NCBI RefSeq assembly: GCF_027568515.1
Contig: NZ_JANKZF010000013.1
Location: 124,001-188,000 of the forward strand
Direction: 5' to 3'
DNA: 64,000 nucleotides
Origin: Arthrobacter sp. HY1533
GTDB taxonomy: Bacteria > Actinomycetota > Actinomycetes > Actinomycetales > Micrococcaceae
Part shown: piece after piece, positions 24,400 through 34,181 of the stretch
How the letters are laid out: every line of letters starts with the position of its first letter
How positions within the stretch are numbered: position 1 is the stretch's first letter
Made by a program: the position numbers and the translations under genes
Notes under the pieces: model-generated
The model's database searches: none
Told to the model about the DNA's origin: nothing
What the model saw: only the letters and a program-made list of their open reading frames with translations

Positions 24400-25446
24400 A
24401 TGGCTCAACAGCATTCTCCCGTCGCGGCCCGTGCCGTCAGCATCACCGAAGTGGCCCGGCGTGCCGGAGTCGCAGTGGGAACCGTCTCCAATGTCCTGAA
24501 CCACCCGGAACGCGTGGCACCAGCCAAGCGGGAGATGGTCCTGAAGATTATTCGCGAGGTGGGCTTCGTTCGCAACGATGCTGCCCGTCAGTTGCGTGCC
24601 GGCCAGAGCAGGACGATCGGACAGATCGTCCTGGATGCCGGAAACCCCTTCTTCATGGACGTCGCCCGGGGCGCCGAGGACGAAGCCATGAAACGGGGCA
24701 ACCTGGTGCTCCTGGGCAACAGCGGGCACGACGCCGCCAGGGAAGCCCGGCACATCGATTCCTTTGAGCAGCAACGGGTCTTGGGACTGCTCATTTCCCC
24801 TGTCGATGCGAACCTTGACCGGCTGGACGCCCTCCGGAACAGAGGTGTGGTTCCCATCTTGGTGGATCGGAAGGAGGACCCGGAAAAGTACAGCTCTGTT
24901 GCTGTCGACGACGTGGCCGGAGGCTATCTGGCGGCACGGCATCTGATCGATCAGGGCCGACGGCGTCTGGCGTATGTGAGCGGCCCCGTGGGCATCCACC
25001 AGGTCGCTGACCGACTGGCAGGTGCCCAGGCAGCCGTCGCGGAATTCCCCGGAGTGACACTTGAAGTGTTGGAGCGTGACGCGCTGACGGTAATTCAGGG
25101 CCGGGCGGCTGGCGAACACCTTGTCGAACGAGGACGCGCCCAGATGCCCGACGGCATATTCTGTGCAAATGACCTGCTGGCGCTCGGCGTTCTGCAGGCA
25201 CTCACAATGCTTCGCACAATCCGGGTACCGGAAGACGTGGCCCTGGTCGGCTATGACGACATCGACTTCGCTTCATCCGCAGTAGTTCCCCTGACATCGG
25301 TGCGGCAGCCGACAGAACTCCTTGGCCGGACAGCCGTCGAACTGCTCTGCGAGGAAGTCGATACGCCTGGCGCGCACCGACAGGTGGTTTTCAAGCCGGA
25401 ACTGGTAGTTCGTGGCAGCTCTGTAGCCCAGACACCAACACATTAA
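24400..25446 (+). CDS. LacI family transcriptional regulator of the rhamnoside locus
   Basis: The 348-residue protein has a LacI-type HTH (SITEVARRAGVAVGTVSNVLNHPERV, starting near residue 13). A periplasmic-binding-like sensor domain follows, with VDDVAGGYLAARHLIDQGRRR and VALVGYDDIDFASSAVVPLTSVRQP. It most likely represses the rhaI and ABC importer operons and is released by rhamnose or a derivative. This is inferred from location and the three shared operators; the ligand is not proven. The start at 24400 has GAGGAA upstream and leaves the HTH at the usual distance. A 168-base gap with its own operator separates it from the GH3 gene. A strong terminator follows. Confidence 0.92.
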   Translation: MAQQHSPVAARAVSITEVARRAGVAVGTVSNVLNHPERVAPAKREMVLKIIREVGFVRNDAARQLRAGQSRTIGQIVLDAGNPFFMDVARGAEDEAMKRGNLVLLGNSGHDAAREARHIDSFEQQRVLGLLISPVDANLDRLDALRNRGVVPILVDRKEDPEKYSSVAVDDVAGGYLAARHLIDQGRRRLAYVSGPVGIHQVADRLAGAQAAVAEFPGVTLEVLERDALTVIQGRAAGEHLVERGRAQMPDGIFCANDLLALGVLQALTMLRTIRVPEDVALVGYDDIDFASSAVVPLTSVRQPTELLGRTAVELLCEEVDTPGAHRQVVFKPELVVRGSSVAQTPTH

Positions 25447-25453
25447 AAAACAA

Positions 25454-25513
25454 ACCCGCAGAAAACGGCGAAAATACACGATTTTACAGTGATTCTCGCC
25501 GTTTTCTGCGGGT
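25454..25513. terminator. Bidirectional terminator between the LacI gene and gdhA
   Basis: A perfect 17 bp stem (25454-25470, ACCCGCAGAAAACGGCG, with 25497-25513) has A-rich and T-rich flanks on both sides. It sits between convergent genes and can end transcription from either. Confidence 0.85.
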
Positions 25514-25544
25514 CAGTTTTTAGGCGGAGCCTAGATGGCTGAGC

Positions 25545-26933
<1,389 letters not shown>

Positions 26934-27046
26934 TCACCAACAATTTTCCAGTCACCGTGCCGCTTCAGCTAATTATTCTCACAAATCGAAACTATATGCA
27001 TGATCGTTCCGAATCATCCCGAGCAGGCCCCCAAGGGGAGTGATTT

Positions 27047-27853
27047 TCAGTCCTTTTTGCGCCTCAGCTTGGGCAGTGCGGGCAGGTTGGCCAGCAAATC
27101 CACTGCCTTGTTCGCCGCGCGGCCCACGCTGCGGCTGATCTGTCCCTGCATGCCACCGTCGACGTCGTTCGACTGCACAATGGCTGGAGCCAGACGCGTG
27201 ACAGTCCCGGTCGCCGTGCCGCCGGCGGAAGGCCCCACGGCAGCAGGCGCCACGGCAGCAGGGCGTGTGCCCGCGGCAGGGGCCGATGCTGCGGTTTGCA
27301 CTGCTCCCACACGGGGCAGTGCCGGGGTTGCGGTGGCGGCTGCGGGGCGGGATGCCTGCGTGGGAACGCCGGCCGTGGCGGGCCTGCTGGCCTGTGCGGC
27401 AGCTCCGGGCACTGCTGCGACGGTTGTTGCGACGCCAACGTGGGCGGCACCGGCGCGCTCATGGCCGTTCGACTGTGCGGGCGCACTGCCCTTGCCCGCT
27501 TCGGCTGCCTTGGCTGCGGGACGCACGGCCTGCGCCGCGGGTGCCTGGGCCGCGGGCGCCGCTACTGCGGGGGCTACGGCGGCAGGGACTGCGGCTGCCC
27601 CGAGTGAGTCAAGCCATGCCGAAACCAGTTCAAGGGGTTCGGTGTTGATGCCGTAGAAGCGCTTTTGGCCCTGGGCCCGCATGGTCACCACGCCGGCTTC
27701 ACGCAGCACGCGCAAATGCTTGGAAACTGTTGGCTGTGAAACCCCCAGTTCATCGACCAGCTGGCCCACAGCCTTGCTCTCCTGTGCCAGTGCTTCGAGG
27801 ATGTCCCGTCGGGTGCTTTCGGCAATAACCGCAAAGACTTTTTCTGCAACCAT
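27047..27853 (-). CDS. ArsR-type winged-helix regulator with long Ala/Pro-rich tail
   Basis: The first 90 residues are a compact ArsR/SmtB-like winged helix (ESTRRDILEALAQ, VGQLVDELGVSQPTVSKHLRVLREAGVV). The family's usual metal-binding cysteine motif is absent, so the signal is unlikely to be a metal at that site. Residues about 95 to 235 are Ala/Pro/Thr-rich low complexity. The end, about 30 residues, is basic (NKAVDLLANLPALPKLRRKKD) and could form a helix contacting DNA or membrane. Overall length, 268 residues, is more than twice the family norm. It follows the AcuC-type gene by 61 bases on the same strand and may be in its operon. Targets unknown. Confidence 0.8.
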   Translation of the reverse strand: MVAEKVFAVIAESTRRDILEALAQESKAVGQLVDELGVSQPTVSKHLRVLREAGVVTMRAQGQKRFYGINTEPLELVSAWLDSLGAAAVPAAVAPAVAAPAAQAPAAQAVRPAAKAAEAGKGSAPAQSNGHERAGAAHVGVATTVAAVPGAAAQASRPATAGVPTQASRPAAATATPALPRVGAVQTAASAPAAGTRPAAVAPAAVGPSAGGTATGTVTRLAPAIVQSNDVDGGMQGQISRSVGRAANKAVDLLANLPALPKLRRKKD

Positions 27854-27914
27854 CCCACTACCCTAGCGACATATGCCCGCCACGGCATCTTGAGGGCCGC
27901 GGCGCGCGGTCCTT

Positions 27915-29126
27915 TCAGTCAAACCACGGGTCGAGCCCGTACAGCGGGAACACCGACTTACGTGTGGCCATGACTGTCCGGTCCAGGGCATCGGAGGGGT
28001 TGTAGCCCACCTCCCAAGAGCGCCACCAGGTGTCGGCGTCCTCGCCCATGAGCAGCGGGGCCACCATTCCGTACTTCTCCGCCACGTAGCTGCGCCAGGT
28101 CTCCGGCACGGCGGTCCGCAGCGGAATCGGCCGCCCCGCCACAATCGCCATGAGGTGGCTCCAGACGCGTGGCACCACGCTGACAATGCTGTAGCCGCCA
28201 CCGCCCATGGCTATCCAGCGCCCGCCGCAGACCTTGTCGGCCAGCGCCGCGATGCTCAGGGCCGCCTCCCGCTGCCCGTCCACTGAGGTGTTCAGGTGTG
28301 TCAGCTCGTCGCTGCGGTGTGAGTCGCAGCCGTGCTGGCTCACAATGACCTCGGGCCCAAACGCCTCCACAAGTTGCGGAACCACCGCGTGGAAGGCCCG
28401 CAGCCAGCCTGCATCAGAGGTCCCGGCGGGGAGGGCAACGTTGACCGCCGAACCCTGTGCCTGCGGGCCGCCAATGTCGTTGGAAAATCCCGTTCCGGGG
28501 AACAACGTCACGCCGGATTCGTGCAGCGAAATGGTCAGCACGCGGGGATCATTCCAGAACATGCTCTCGGTGCCGTCGCCGTGGTGCGCGTCAATGTCTA
28601 TGTAGGCAACCTTGGAGGTACCCGAGTCCAGGAGCCGCTGCACGGCCATGGCGGCGTCGTTGTAGATGCAGAAGCCGGCCGCCCGCCCGGCGAAGGCGTG
28701 GTGCATCCCGCCGCCGAAGTTCACGGCCCGCGTCACGGCACCGCTGGCGACGGCGCTGGCGGCCACCAGCGATCCGCCGGCCAGGCGGGCGCTGGCCTCG
28801 TGCATCCCGGCAAAGGCGGGGTCGTCCTCGGTGCCGAGCCCACGGTCCGGATCGCTGCGTGTGGGGTCCTCCCCCACGCGGCGCACGGCGGCAATGTAGT
28901 CGCGGTCGTGCACGGCGGCCAGCTCGTCGTCGGAGGCCACATAGGCAGGCACAACGTCCACCTGGGGCAGGTCGAGGATTCCCAGCTCGCGCGCCAGCGT
29001 GGCCGTAAGGTCGAGGCGCTTTGGCGACATGGGGTGGTTGGGGCCAAAATTGTACGCAGACATGGCCGCATCGCAGACTATGCTGGTCGGGACGGCCGCT
29101 GGCCCTGAGCTGGCAATGGATGACAT
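27915..29126 (-). CDS. acuC: Acetoin utilization protein AcuC-type deacetylase
   Basis: The 403-residue protein has the class I histone deacetylase fold: NHPMSPKRL near the N-terminus, GGMHHAF with the active-site His pair, DIDAHHGDGTE (metal ligands), and the catalytic tyrosine loop GGGGYS. In Bacillus, AcuC deacetylates acetyl-CoA synthetase, and an acs gene is present at 61 kb in this window, though far away. The start at 29126 keeps the first beta strand (TSIVCDAAMSAYNFGP); the later ATG at the AMSAYN position would cut it. A divergent potassium transporter gene starts 82 bases away. Confidence 0.88.
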   Translation of the reverse strand: MSSIASSGPAAVPTSIVCDAAMSAYNFGPNHPMSPKRLDLTATLARELGILDLPQVDVVPAYVASDDELAAVHDRDYIAAVRRVGEDPTRSDPDRGLGTEDDPAFAGMHEASARLAGGSLVAASAVASGAVTRAVNFGGGMHHAFAGRAAGFCIYNDAAMAVQRLLDSGTSKVAYIDIDAHHGDGTESMFWNDPRVLTISLHESGVTLFPGTGFSNDIGGPQAQGSAVNVALPAGTSDAGWLRAFHAVVPQLVEAFGPEVIVSQHGCDSHRSDELTHLNTSVDGQREAALSIAALADKVCGGRWIAMGGGGYSIVSVVPRVWSHLMAIVAGRPIPLRTAVPETWRSYVAEKYGMVAPLLMGEDADTWWRSWEVGYNPSDALDRTVMATRKSVFPLYGLDPWFD

Positions 29127-29208
29127 CCACCACAGGCTATCGAAGTCCGGCCACGATTGCCGTATCCGCGGCATGGCAGCACTTTACGGCAGGAGGGGCA
29201 GGACAGCG

Positions 29209-30615
29209 GTGGCTTCCAATTCAACACTTACCACCGGGATGCCCCGCTGGCCGCTGAGGGTGGTGGTGGGCGTCCGCGACTTCGTGGACCGCGTCGCCAA
29301 CAGCTCCCCCGCACGCCTGGCCTTGATTGTCTTTGCGCTCGTCATCCTTGCCTTCACCTTGACGCTGTGCCTGCCTGTGGCCGCCCGCGACGGGCAGGCC
29401 ACGGAATTTCATGACGCCTTGTTTACGGCCGTCTCGGCCGTGTGCGTGACGGGCCTGACCACAGTTTCCACGGCCCTGCACTGGTCCTTCTTTGGCCAGC
29501 TGGTCATCCTGATCGGCATTTTTGTGGGCGGCCTGGGCATCCTGACCCTTGCCTCCCTCATGTCCCTCATGGTGAGCAAGCGCCTGGGCGTGCGCGGCAA
29601 GCTCATCGCGCAGGAGGCCATGAACGCCGGGCGCTTGGGCGAGGTGGGCACGCTGCTGCGCATTGTCATCAGCACCTCCGTGGCCGTCGAAATCATCCTG
29701 GCCCTGGCGCTGGCACCGCGCTTCCTGATCCTGGGCGAGTCCCTCCCCCAATCGATCTGGCATGCCACCTTCTACTCCATCTCCGCCTTCAACAACGCCG
29801 GCTTCACGCCCCATTCCGACGGCGTGGTGCCCTACGAGGCCGATCTGTGGATCCTTACCCCGCTGATGATCGGCGGCTTCATCGGCAGCCTGGGCTTCCC
29901 CGTCATGATGGTCCTGCTTGCCACGGGCTTCCGCTTCAAGAAGTGGACGCTCCACGCCAAGCTCACCGTCCAGGTGTCCATCATGCTGCTCGTGGCCGGT
30001 GCATTGCTCTGGGGCGCCATGGAATGGACCAACCCCGCCACGATTGGCAACATGAGCACCGGGGACAAGGTCACACACTCCATTTTCGCCTCGATCATGA
30101 CCCGGTCCCTGGGCTTCAACCTGGTGGACATGAACGCCATGAATTCCTCCACCATGCTGCTCACGGACGCGCTGATGTTTGTGGGCGGCGGCTCGGCCTC
30201 CACGGCAGGCGGCATCAAGGTCACCACGCTGGCCGTGATGTTCCTGGCCATCGTGGCCGAGGCCCGCGGCGACAACGACGTGAAGATCTACGGGCGCACC
30301 ATTCCCCAGGGCACCATGCGCGTGGCCATCTCGGTCATCATGATGGGCGCAACGTTTGTCATGATCGCCACCGGCCTGCTCCTGGCGATCAGCGGCGAAA
30401 GCCTGGACAGGGTGCTCTTTGAAACCATCTCGGCGTTCGCCACCGTGGGACTGAGCACGGGGCTCAGCGCCGAGCTCCCGCCGTCGGGCGCCTATATCTT
30501 GAGCGCCCTGATGTTCTTTGGCCGCGTTGGTTCCATCACGCTTGCAGCTGCCCTGGCCCTGCGCCAGCGACGCCAGCTGTTCCACTACCCGGAAGAGAGG
30601 CCCATCATTGGCTGA
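29209..30615 (+). CDS. Potassium uptake protein, TrkH/KtrB family
   Basis: The protein (468 residues from GTG 29209) has eight or more membrane segments in four pore units. The filter-like sequences are VCVTGLTTV, FNNAGFTP, MTRSLGFNL and AFATVGLSTG, each centred on the expected glycine. This is the KtrB-type potassium (or sodium-coupled potassium) channel subunit. GTG 29209 is chosen because AGGAGG ends 12 bases upstream; ATGs at 29173 and 29239 are alternatives. The stop overlaps the start of the regulatory subunit gene by 8 bases, so the two subunits are made together. Confidence 0.9.
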   Translation: MASNSTLTTGMPRWPLRVVVGVRDFVDRVANSSPARLALIVFALVILAFTLTLCLPVAARDGQATEFHDALFTAVSAVCVTGLTTVSTALHWSFFGQLVILIGIFVGGLGILTLASLMSLMVSKRLGVRGKLIAQEAMNAGRLGEVGTLLRIVISTSVAVEIILALALAPRFLILGESLPQSIWHATFYSISAFNNAGFTPHSDGVVPYEADLWILTPLMIGGFIGSLGFPVMMVLLATGFRFKKWTLHAKLTVQVSIMLLVAGALLWGAMEWTNPATIGNMSTGDKVTHSIFASIMTRSLGFNLVDMNAMNSSTMLLTDALMFVGGGSASTAGGIKVTTLAVMFLAIVAEARGDNDVKIYGRTIPQGTMRVAISVIMMGATFVMIATGLLLAISGESLDRVLFETISAFATVGLSTGLSAELPPSGAYILSALMFFGRVGSITLAAALALRQRRQLFHYPEERPIIG

Positions 30616-31294
30616 GAAAACAGACTCCAACAACCGCCCGCCGCACAATGCCCCCGTGCTGGTCATCGGCCTGGGCCGCTTTGGCGCCGCCACCGCGCAC
30701 CAGCTGGTCAAGCAGGGCCGCGAGGTGCTCGCGATTGAGCGCGACCCTGCCCTGGTGCAGAAGTGGGCCGGCGTGCTCACCCACGTGGTGGAGGCCGACG
30801 CCACCAACATTGACGCGCTGCGCCAGCTCGGGGCACAGGACTTCAGCTCCGCCGTCGTGGGTGTGGGAACGTCCATTGAATCCAGCGTGCTCATCACCGT
30901 GAACCTGGTGGATTTGGGGATCGACCACCTGTGGGTCAAGGCCATCACGCAGTCGCACGGCAAGATCCTCACCCGCATCGGCGCCAACCACGTCATCTAC
31001 CCCGAGGCCGACGCCGGCGTCCGCGCCGCACACCTGGTGGGCGGGCGCATGCTGGACTTCATCGAGTTCGACGACGACTTCGCCATCGTGAAAATGTACC
31101 CGCCAAAGGAGACCCAGGGCTTCACGCTGGAGGAGTCCAAGGTGCGTTCCAAGTACGGCGTGACGGTGGTTGGCGTGAAGTCGCCGGGCGAGGACTTCAC
31201 CTACGCCCAGCCGCACACCCGCGTCTCCAGCCGCGACATGCTCATTGTGTCCGGCTACGTCGACCTGCTGGAACGCTTCGCCGCGCGGCCCTGA
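30608..31294 (+). CDS. TrkA/KtrA-type potassium channel regulatory subunit
   Basis: The 228-residue cytoplasmic protein has a RCK/TrkA-N Rossmann domain (VLVIGLGRFGAATAHQLV, near residue 20) and a TrkA-C domain from about residue 150. It binds nucleotides and gates the KtrB-like pore encoded just upstream. The TTG start at 30608 has GAGAGG about 8 bases upstream and overlaps the pore gene stop by 8 bases. Longer in-frame starts would extend far back into the pore gene and look unlikely. Confidence 0.9.
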   Translation: MAEKTDSNNRPPHNAPVLVIGLGRFGAATAHQLVKQGREVLAIERDPALVQKWAGVLTHVVEADATNIDALRQLGAQDFSSAVVGVGTSIESSVLITVNLVDLGIDHLWVKAITQSHGKILTRIGANHVIYPEADAGVRAAHLVGGRMLDFIEFDDDFAIVKMYPPKETQGFTLEESKVRSKYGVTVVGVKSPGEDFTYAQPHTRVSSRDMLIVSGYVDLLERFAARP

Positions 31295-31345
31295 CCTCAC
31301 GTTTTTGGGCCGCGCTGCGTCTACCGGGCAGGAGGTGTTTTTTTG

Positions 31346-31849
31346 ATGATGCAACACATGGTTTTTGATTCCCCCTTGGGCCCGCTGACGGCGGTGGAGA
31401 ACGACGCCGGGCTGGCGGCTGTGTACATGGCGGTGCACAAGCGCCGCCCGGCTTTGGAGACGTTCGGTGAACGGGTTTCCGGTTCGCCCGTCCTGGACGC
31501 CGCAGCGGAACAGCTGGGCGAGTACTTTGCCGGGCAGCGCAGGGAATTTTCTGTTCCGTTGGCGCCTGCCGGCAGCGAGTTCCAGCACCGGGTCTGGGCC
31601 GCCCTGCGGGAGATCCCCTTCGGGGAGCTGCGCACGTACGGTGAACTGGCGGCGATGCTGGGCGATCCGTCCATGGCCCAGGCCGTGGGTTCGGCGAACG
31701 GCCGCAACCCCATCAGCATCATCGTGCCCTGCCACCGGGTGGTGGGCGCCGACGGATCGCTCGTGGGCTACGCCGGCGGCCTGGACAGCAAACAGTTCCT
31801 GCTGGAGCTGGAGAACCCCGCATGGACGCACACCGAGGCACTGTTCTAG
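31346..31849 (+). CDS. Methylated-DNA--protein-cysteine S-methyltransferase (first copy)
   Basis: The 167-residue protein removes alkyl groups from O6-alkylguanine in DNA by suicide transfer to its own cysteine. The active-site motif IIVPCHRV (Cys129) and preceding RVWAALREIPFGELRTYGELA are typical of the Ogt/AdaB family. A perfect AGGAGGTG lies 8 bases before the ATG at 31346. Its stop TAG shares a base with the GTG start of the ECF sigma gene, so the two are translationally linked. A second family member follows the sigma gene, which is unusual. Confidence 0.92.
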   Translation: MMQHMVFDSPLGPLTAVENDAGLAAVYMAVHKRRPALETFGERVSGSPVLDAAAEQLGEYFAGQRREFSVPLAPAGSEFQHRVWAALREIPFGELRTYGELAAMLGDPSMAQAVGSANGRNPISIIVPCHRVVGADGSLVGYAGGLDSKQFLLELENPAWTHTEALF

Positions 31850-32403
31850 TGGACTCCACCGCCGCCGATGCCGTGCATCCGGCGCCGCCCGGGTCGGCGT
31901 TGCCTCCTTTTGAGACGCTCGTGTCGCGGCACGGGGCGGCCGTGTTGCGGGTATGCCGGGCTCTGGTTGGCGCGGTCGACGCGGACGACGTCTGGCAGGA
32001 AACCTTCCTTGCGGCCCTTAGGGTGTATCCGTCATCAGGAGATGTCCGGAACCGCGAGGCGTGGATCGTCACGATCGCCCGCAACAAGGCCGTGGACCAC
32101 CACCGCCGCAACGCCCGTGTCCCGGAACCCGTGGACCGCATGGGTGACGAAGGGCCGGGAGACGGGGACGCCGTCGTGCGCTCCGTGGAGGCCGGCGAAA
32201 CCGCCGGCACCGTGTGGGCGGCCCTGGCCCGGCTGCCGCGGACGCAGCGCGAGGCTGTGGTCTACCACCACCTGGCCGGGCTGCGCCATGCGGACGTGGC
32301 GGGGCTGCTGGGAAATTCGGAGGTGGCCGCACGCCGGGCCGCGGCCGACGGAATGAAGGCGCTGCGCGTGTTGCTGGCGCATGAGGACAAGGACTGGACA
32401 TGA
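31849..32403 (+). CDS. ECF-type RNA polymerase sigma factor
   Basis: This short sigma-70 family protein (184 residues from GTG 31849) has a region 2 segment (LRVCRALVGAVDADDVWQETFLAAL) and a region 4 HTH (LPRTQREAVVYHHLAGLRHADVAGLLG). Linker and region 3 are missing, as in ECF sigma factors. An ATG at 31822 gives a 27-base longer alternative. It sits between two O6-alkylguanine transferase genes with overlapping starts and stops on both sides. No separate anti-sigma gene is seen. It may control an alkylation response, possibly through the downstream transferase; this is inference. Confidence 0.85.
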   Translation: MDSTAADAVHPAPPGSALPPFETLVSRHGAAVLRVCRALVGAVDADDVWQETFLAALRVYPSSGDVRNREAWIVTIARNKAVDHHRRNARVPEPVDRMGDEGPGDGDAVVRSVEAGETAGTVWAALARLPRTQREAVVYHHLAGLRHADVAGLLGNSEVAARRAAADGMKALRVLLAHEDKDWT

Positions 32404-33017
32404 TGCTGGAAAAGGAATTGCCGGCCGGGCTTGAGGGATTCGCCGCCGCCGAGGGTGCGGCACTTGAGCGCCTCGGTGCCGCGTTCCGGGAGGCCGCCAC
32501 TGCGGACGGGCTCGTGGACGTGGCGTACCGGACGGTCGATTCCCCTGTGGGGGAACTGCTGCTGGCCGGGACGCCGGAGGGACTGCTGCGCGTGGCGTTC
32601 GCCAGCGAGGGCCTGGATGCCGTGTTGGAACAGCTGGCCACCTCCGTCAGCCCCCGCGTTCTGCGGGCACCGGGCCGGCTGGATGCGGCGGCCCGGGAGC
32701 TCGAAGAGTACTTTGCCGGGCGGCGGCGGGTATTTGACCTGCCGCTGGACTTCCGGCTTGCCAAGGGCTTCCGGCGCGAGGTGCTGGCGCACCTGCCGGA
32801 GATTGGCTACGGGCACACGGCGAGCTACGCGGCGGTGGCGGCCATGACGTCCAGCCCGCGGGCCGTGCGGGCCGTGGGGACGGCGTGTGCGCGCAATCCG
32901 CTGCCGCTGGTGGTGCCGTGCCACCGCGTGGTTCGCTCCGACGGCAGCCAGGGCGCCTACCTGGGCGGCACGGAGGCAAAGGCGCTGCTGCTGGCCATGG
33001 AGGCAGCAGCAGCCTAG
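32400..33017 (+). CDS. Methylated-DNA--protein-cysteine S-methyltransferase (second copy, N-terminally extended)
   Basis: The 205-residue protein has the active-site motif LVVPCHRV (Cys174) and a typical C-terminal half. Its N-terminal 40 residues (from MLEKELPAGLEGF) form an extra acidic/alanine-rich helix not found in the first copy. The gene starts in the stop codon of the ECF sigma gene (ATGA). Because many ECF genes are followed by an anti-sigma gene in exactly this position, the extension may bind the sigma factor, making the transferase a damage-sensing partner; no direct evidence exists here. No zinc-binding anti-sigma motif is seen. Confidence 0.85.
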   Translation: MMLEKELPAGLEGFAAAEGAALERLGAAFREAATADGLVDVAYRTVDSPVGELLLAGTPEGLLRVAFASEGLDAVLEQLATSVSPRVLRAPGRLDAAARELEEYFAGRRRVFDLPLDFRLAKGFRREVLAHLPEIGYGHTASYAAVAAMTSSPRAVRAVGTACARNPLPLVVPCHRVVRSDGSQGAYLGGTEAKALLLAMEAAAA

Positions 33018-33030
33018 CCCCACCCCGCCA

Positions 33031-33162
33031 GGACGCTCCCTCAGAACATGGGGTGTTTTCAGGGACGCTCCCTCACTTCTTTTCGGGAAATGAGGGAGCG
33101 TCCGGCAGAACACGCCGGAAAGTGAGGGAGCGTCCGGGAAAACACGCCGGAAAGTGAGGGAG
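33031..33162. repeat. 32-base tandem and inverted repeat array between convergent genes
   Basis: GGACGCTCCCTCA occurs at 33031 and 33063, 32 bases apart. Its reverse complement TGAGGGAGCGTCC occurs at 33091 and 33123, with a truncated third copy at 33155, again 32 bases apart. The two full right-hand units (33091-33122 and 33123-33154) differ at only a few positions. Left and right copies pair to form nested hairpins. The array fills the gap between the second transferase gene and proC and can act as a bidirectional terminator. Confidence 0.85.
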
Positions 33163-33164
33163 GG

Positions 33165-34001
33165 TTACTTGGCGGCGAGCTCTTCGGTGATTGCTGCCGC
33201 CCGGGCGGCTGCGGCCTGCGCGCCGGTGCTGATGATGGCAGGCAGCCCGTCGCGGTCGAAGCTGGCGATGGCCTGCTCCGTGGTGCCATTGGGGCTGGTC
33301 ACGGCTCGGCGCAGGGCGGTGGCGTTGGCGCCGGGCTCGGCCAGCATGATGCCGGCACCGGCCACGGTTTCGCGGGCAAGGATCTGGGCGATCTCCGGTG
33401 ACAGGCCGAATTCGGCTGCCGCCGCGGCCATGGCCTCGGCGAGGTAGAAAGCGTAGGCCGGGCCGGATCCGCTGATGGCAGAGACGGCGTTCTGCTGGTC
33501 TTCGGGGATGTCCAGGACCACGCCGGAACCGTCAAAAACGGAATGTGCGGCCGCGAGGTGGTGCTCGTCGGCGGAGGACCCGGCGGACAGTGCCACGACG
33601 CCGCGGCCCACCTGCAGGGGCGTGTTGGGCATGGAACGGACCACGGGCTGGCCGGGGTTCAGGGCGCCTTCCAGCTGGGCCAGCGACACGGCGGCAGCCA
33701 CACTGATGACCACGGCATTGGAGTCGAGCGCTCCGGCGATTTCACGGCAAAGATCCACGATCCCCACGGGTTTCACGCCCAGGATCACCACGTTGGCACC
33801 CACCACGGCTTCGGCGTTGGCCTCGGCTTCCTCGTTGGAGGCCAGGGCCGTGACACCGTGCCGGGTGGCCAGTTCGTGCGCCCGCTCGGGGCGCCGGACC
33901 GTCACCACCACGGACTGCGGGGAGGTCCCGGCCGCCAGCATTCCGGCCAGAATGGCCTCACCCATGGAACCGCAGCCAAGAAACACAATCTTTGTCATCA
34001 T
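33165..34001 (-). CDS. proC: Pyrroline-5-carboxylate reductase
   Basis: Last step of proline synthesis, reducing pyrroline-5-carboxylate with NAD(P)H. The 278-residue protein has the Rossmann motif FLGCGSMGEAILAGML, the VILGVKP segment, the VRSMPNTP motif and the signature ISGSGPAYAFYLAEAM, then an ETVAGA helix region. Length is normal. An ATG one codon inside is an alternative start. In mycobacteria proC neighbours the HTH/bS22 pair; here it is about 27 kb away from that pair, so the neighbourhood has been broken. A tandem-repeat element ends the gene. Confidence 0.95.
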   Translation of the reverse strand: MMTKIVFLGCGSMGEAILAGMLAAGTSPQSVVVTVRRPERAHELATRHGVTALASNEEAEANAEAVVGANVVILGVKPVGIVDLCREIAGALDSNAVVISVAAAVSLAQLEGALNPGQPVVRSMPNTPLQVGRGVVALSAGSSADEHHLAAAHSVFDGSGVVLDIPEDQQNAVSAISGSGPAYAFYLAEAMAAAAAEFGLSPEIAQILARETVAGAGIMLAEPGANATALRRAVTSPNGTTEQAIASFDRDGLPAIISTGAQAAAARAAAITEELAAK

Positions 34002-34181
34002 GCCTCCATCATTGTTTGCCGCGGCACCGCATGCAACCGGCCGGCAGCCTCGGACCGCACGCGCAACCCCCTGCCGCCACTCCCGTACGGCTTAATGGCA
34101 AACGCACAGCTGGCGCCCCGGCTATTCTCAATTGCCAACCGTAGTCTCTTAATTACCTCATAAGGGTGCGAGTGATGATCG

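Noticed and set aside
29221-30996. 591-codon minus-strand frame opposite the potassium transporter genes
   Set aside because: The His/Gln/Gly-rich translation is a codon-complement artefact; the plus strand encodes a clear KtrB-type pore and regulatory subunit.
31822-31848. Nine extra codons at the start of the ECF sigma gene
   Set aside because: ATG 31822 is in frame, but the GTG at 31849 overlapping the preceding stop codon fits the coupling seen across this operon; both remain possible.
33031-33162. CRISPR-like periodic repeat
   Set aside because: Unit of 32 bases is itself the repeat with no variable spacers, arms are in opposite orientations, and no cas genes are present.
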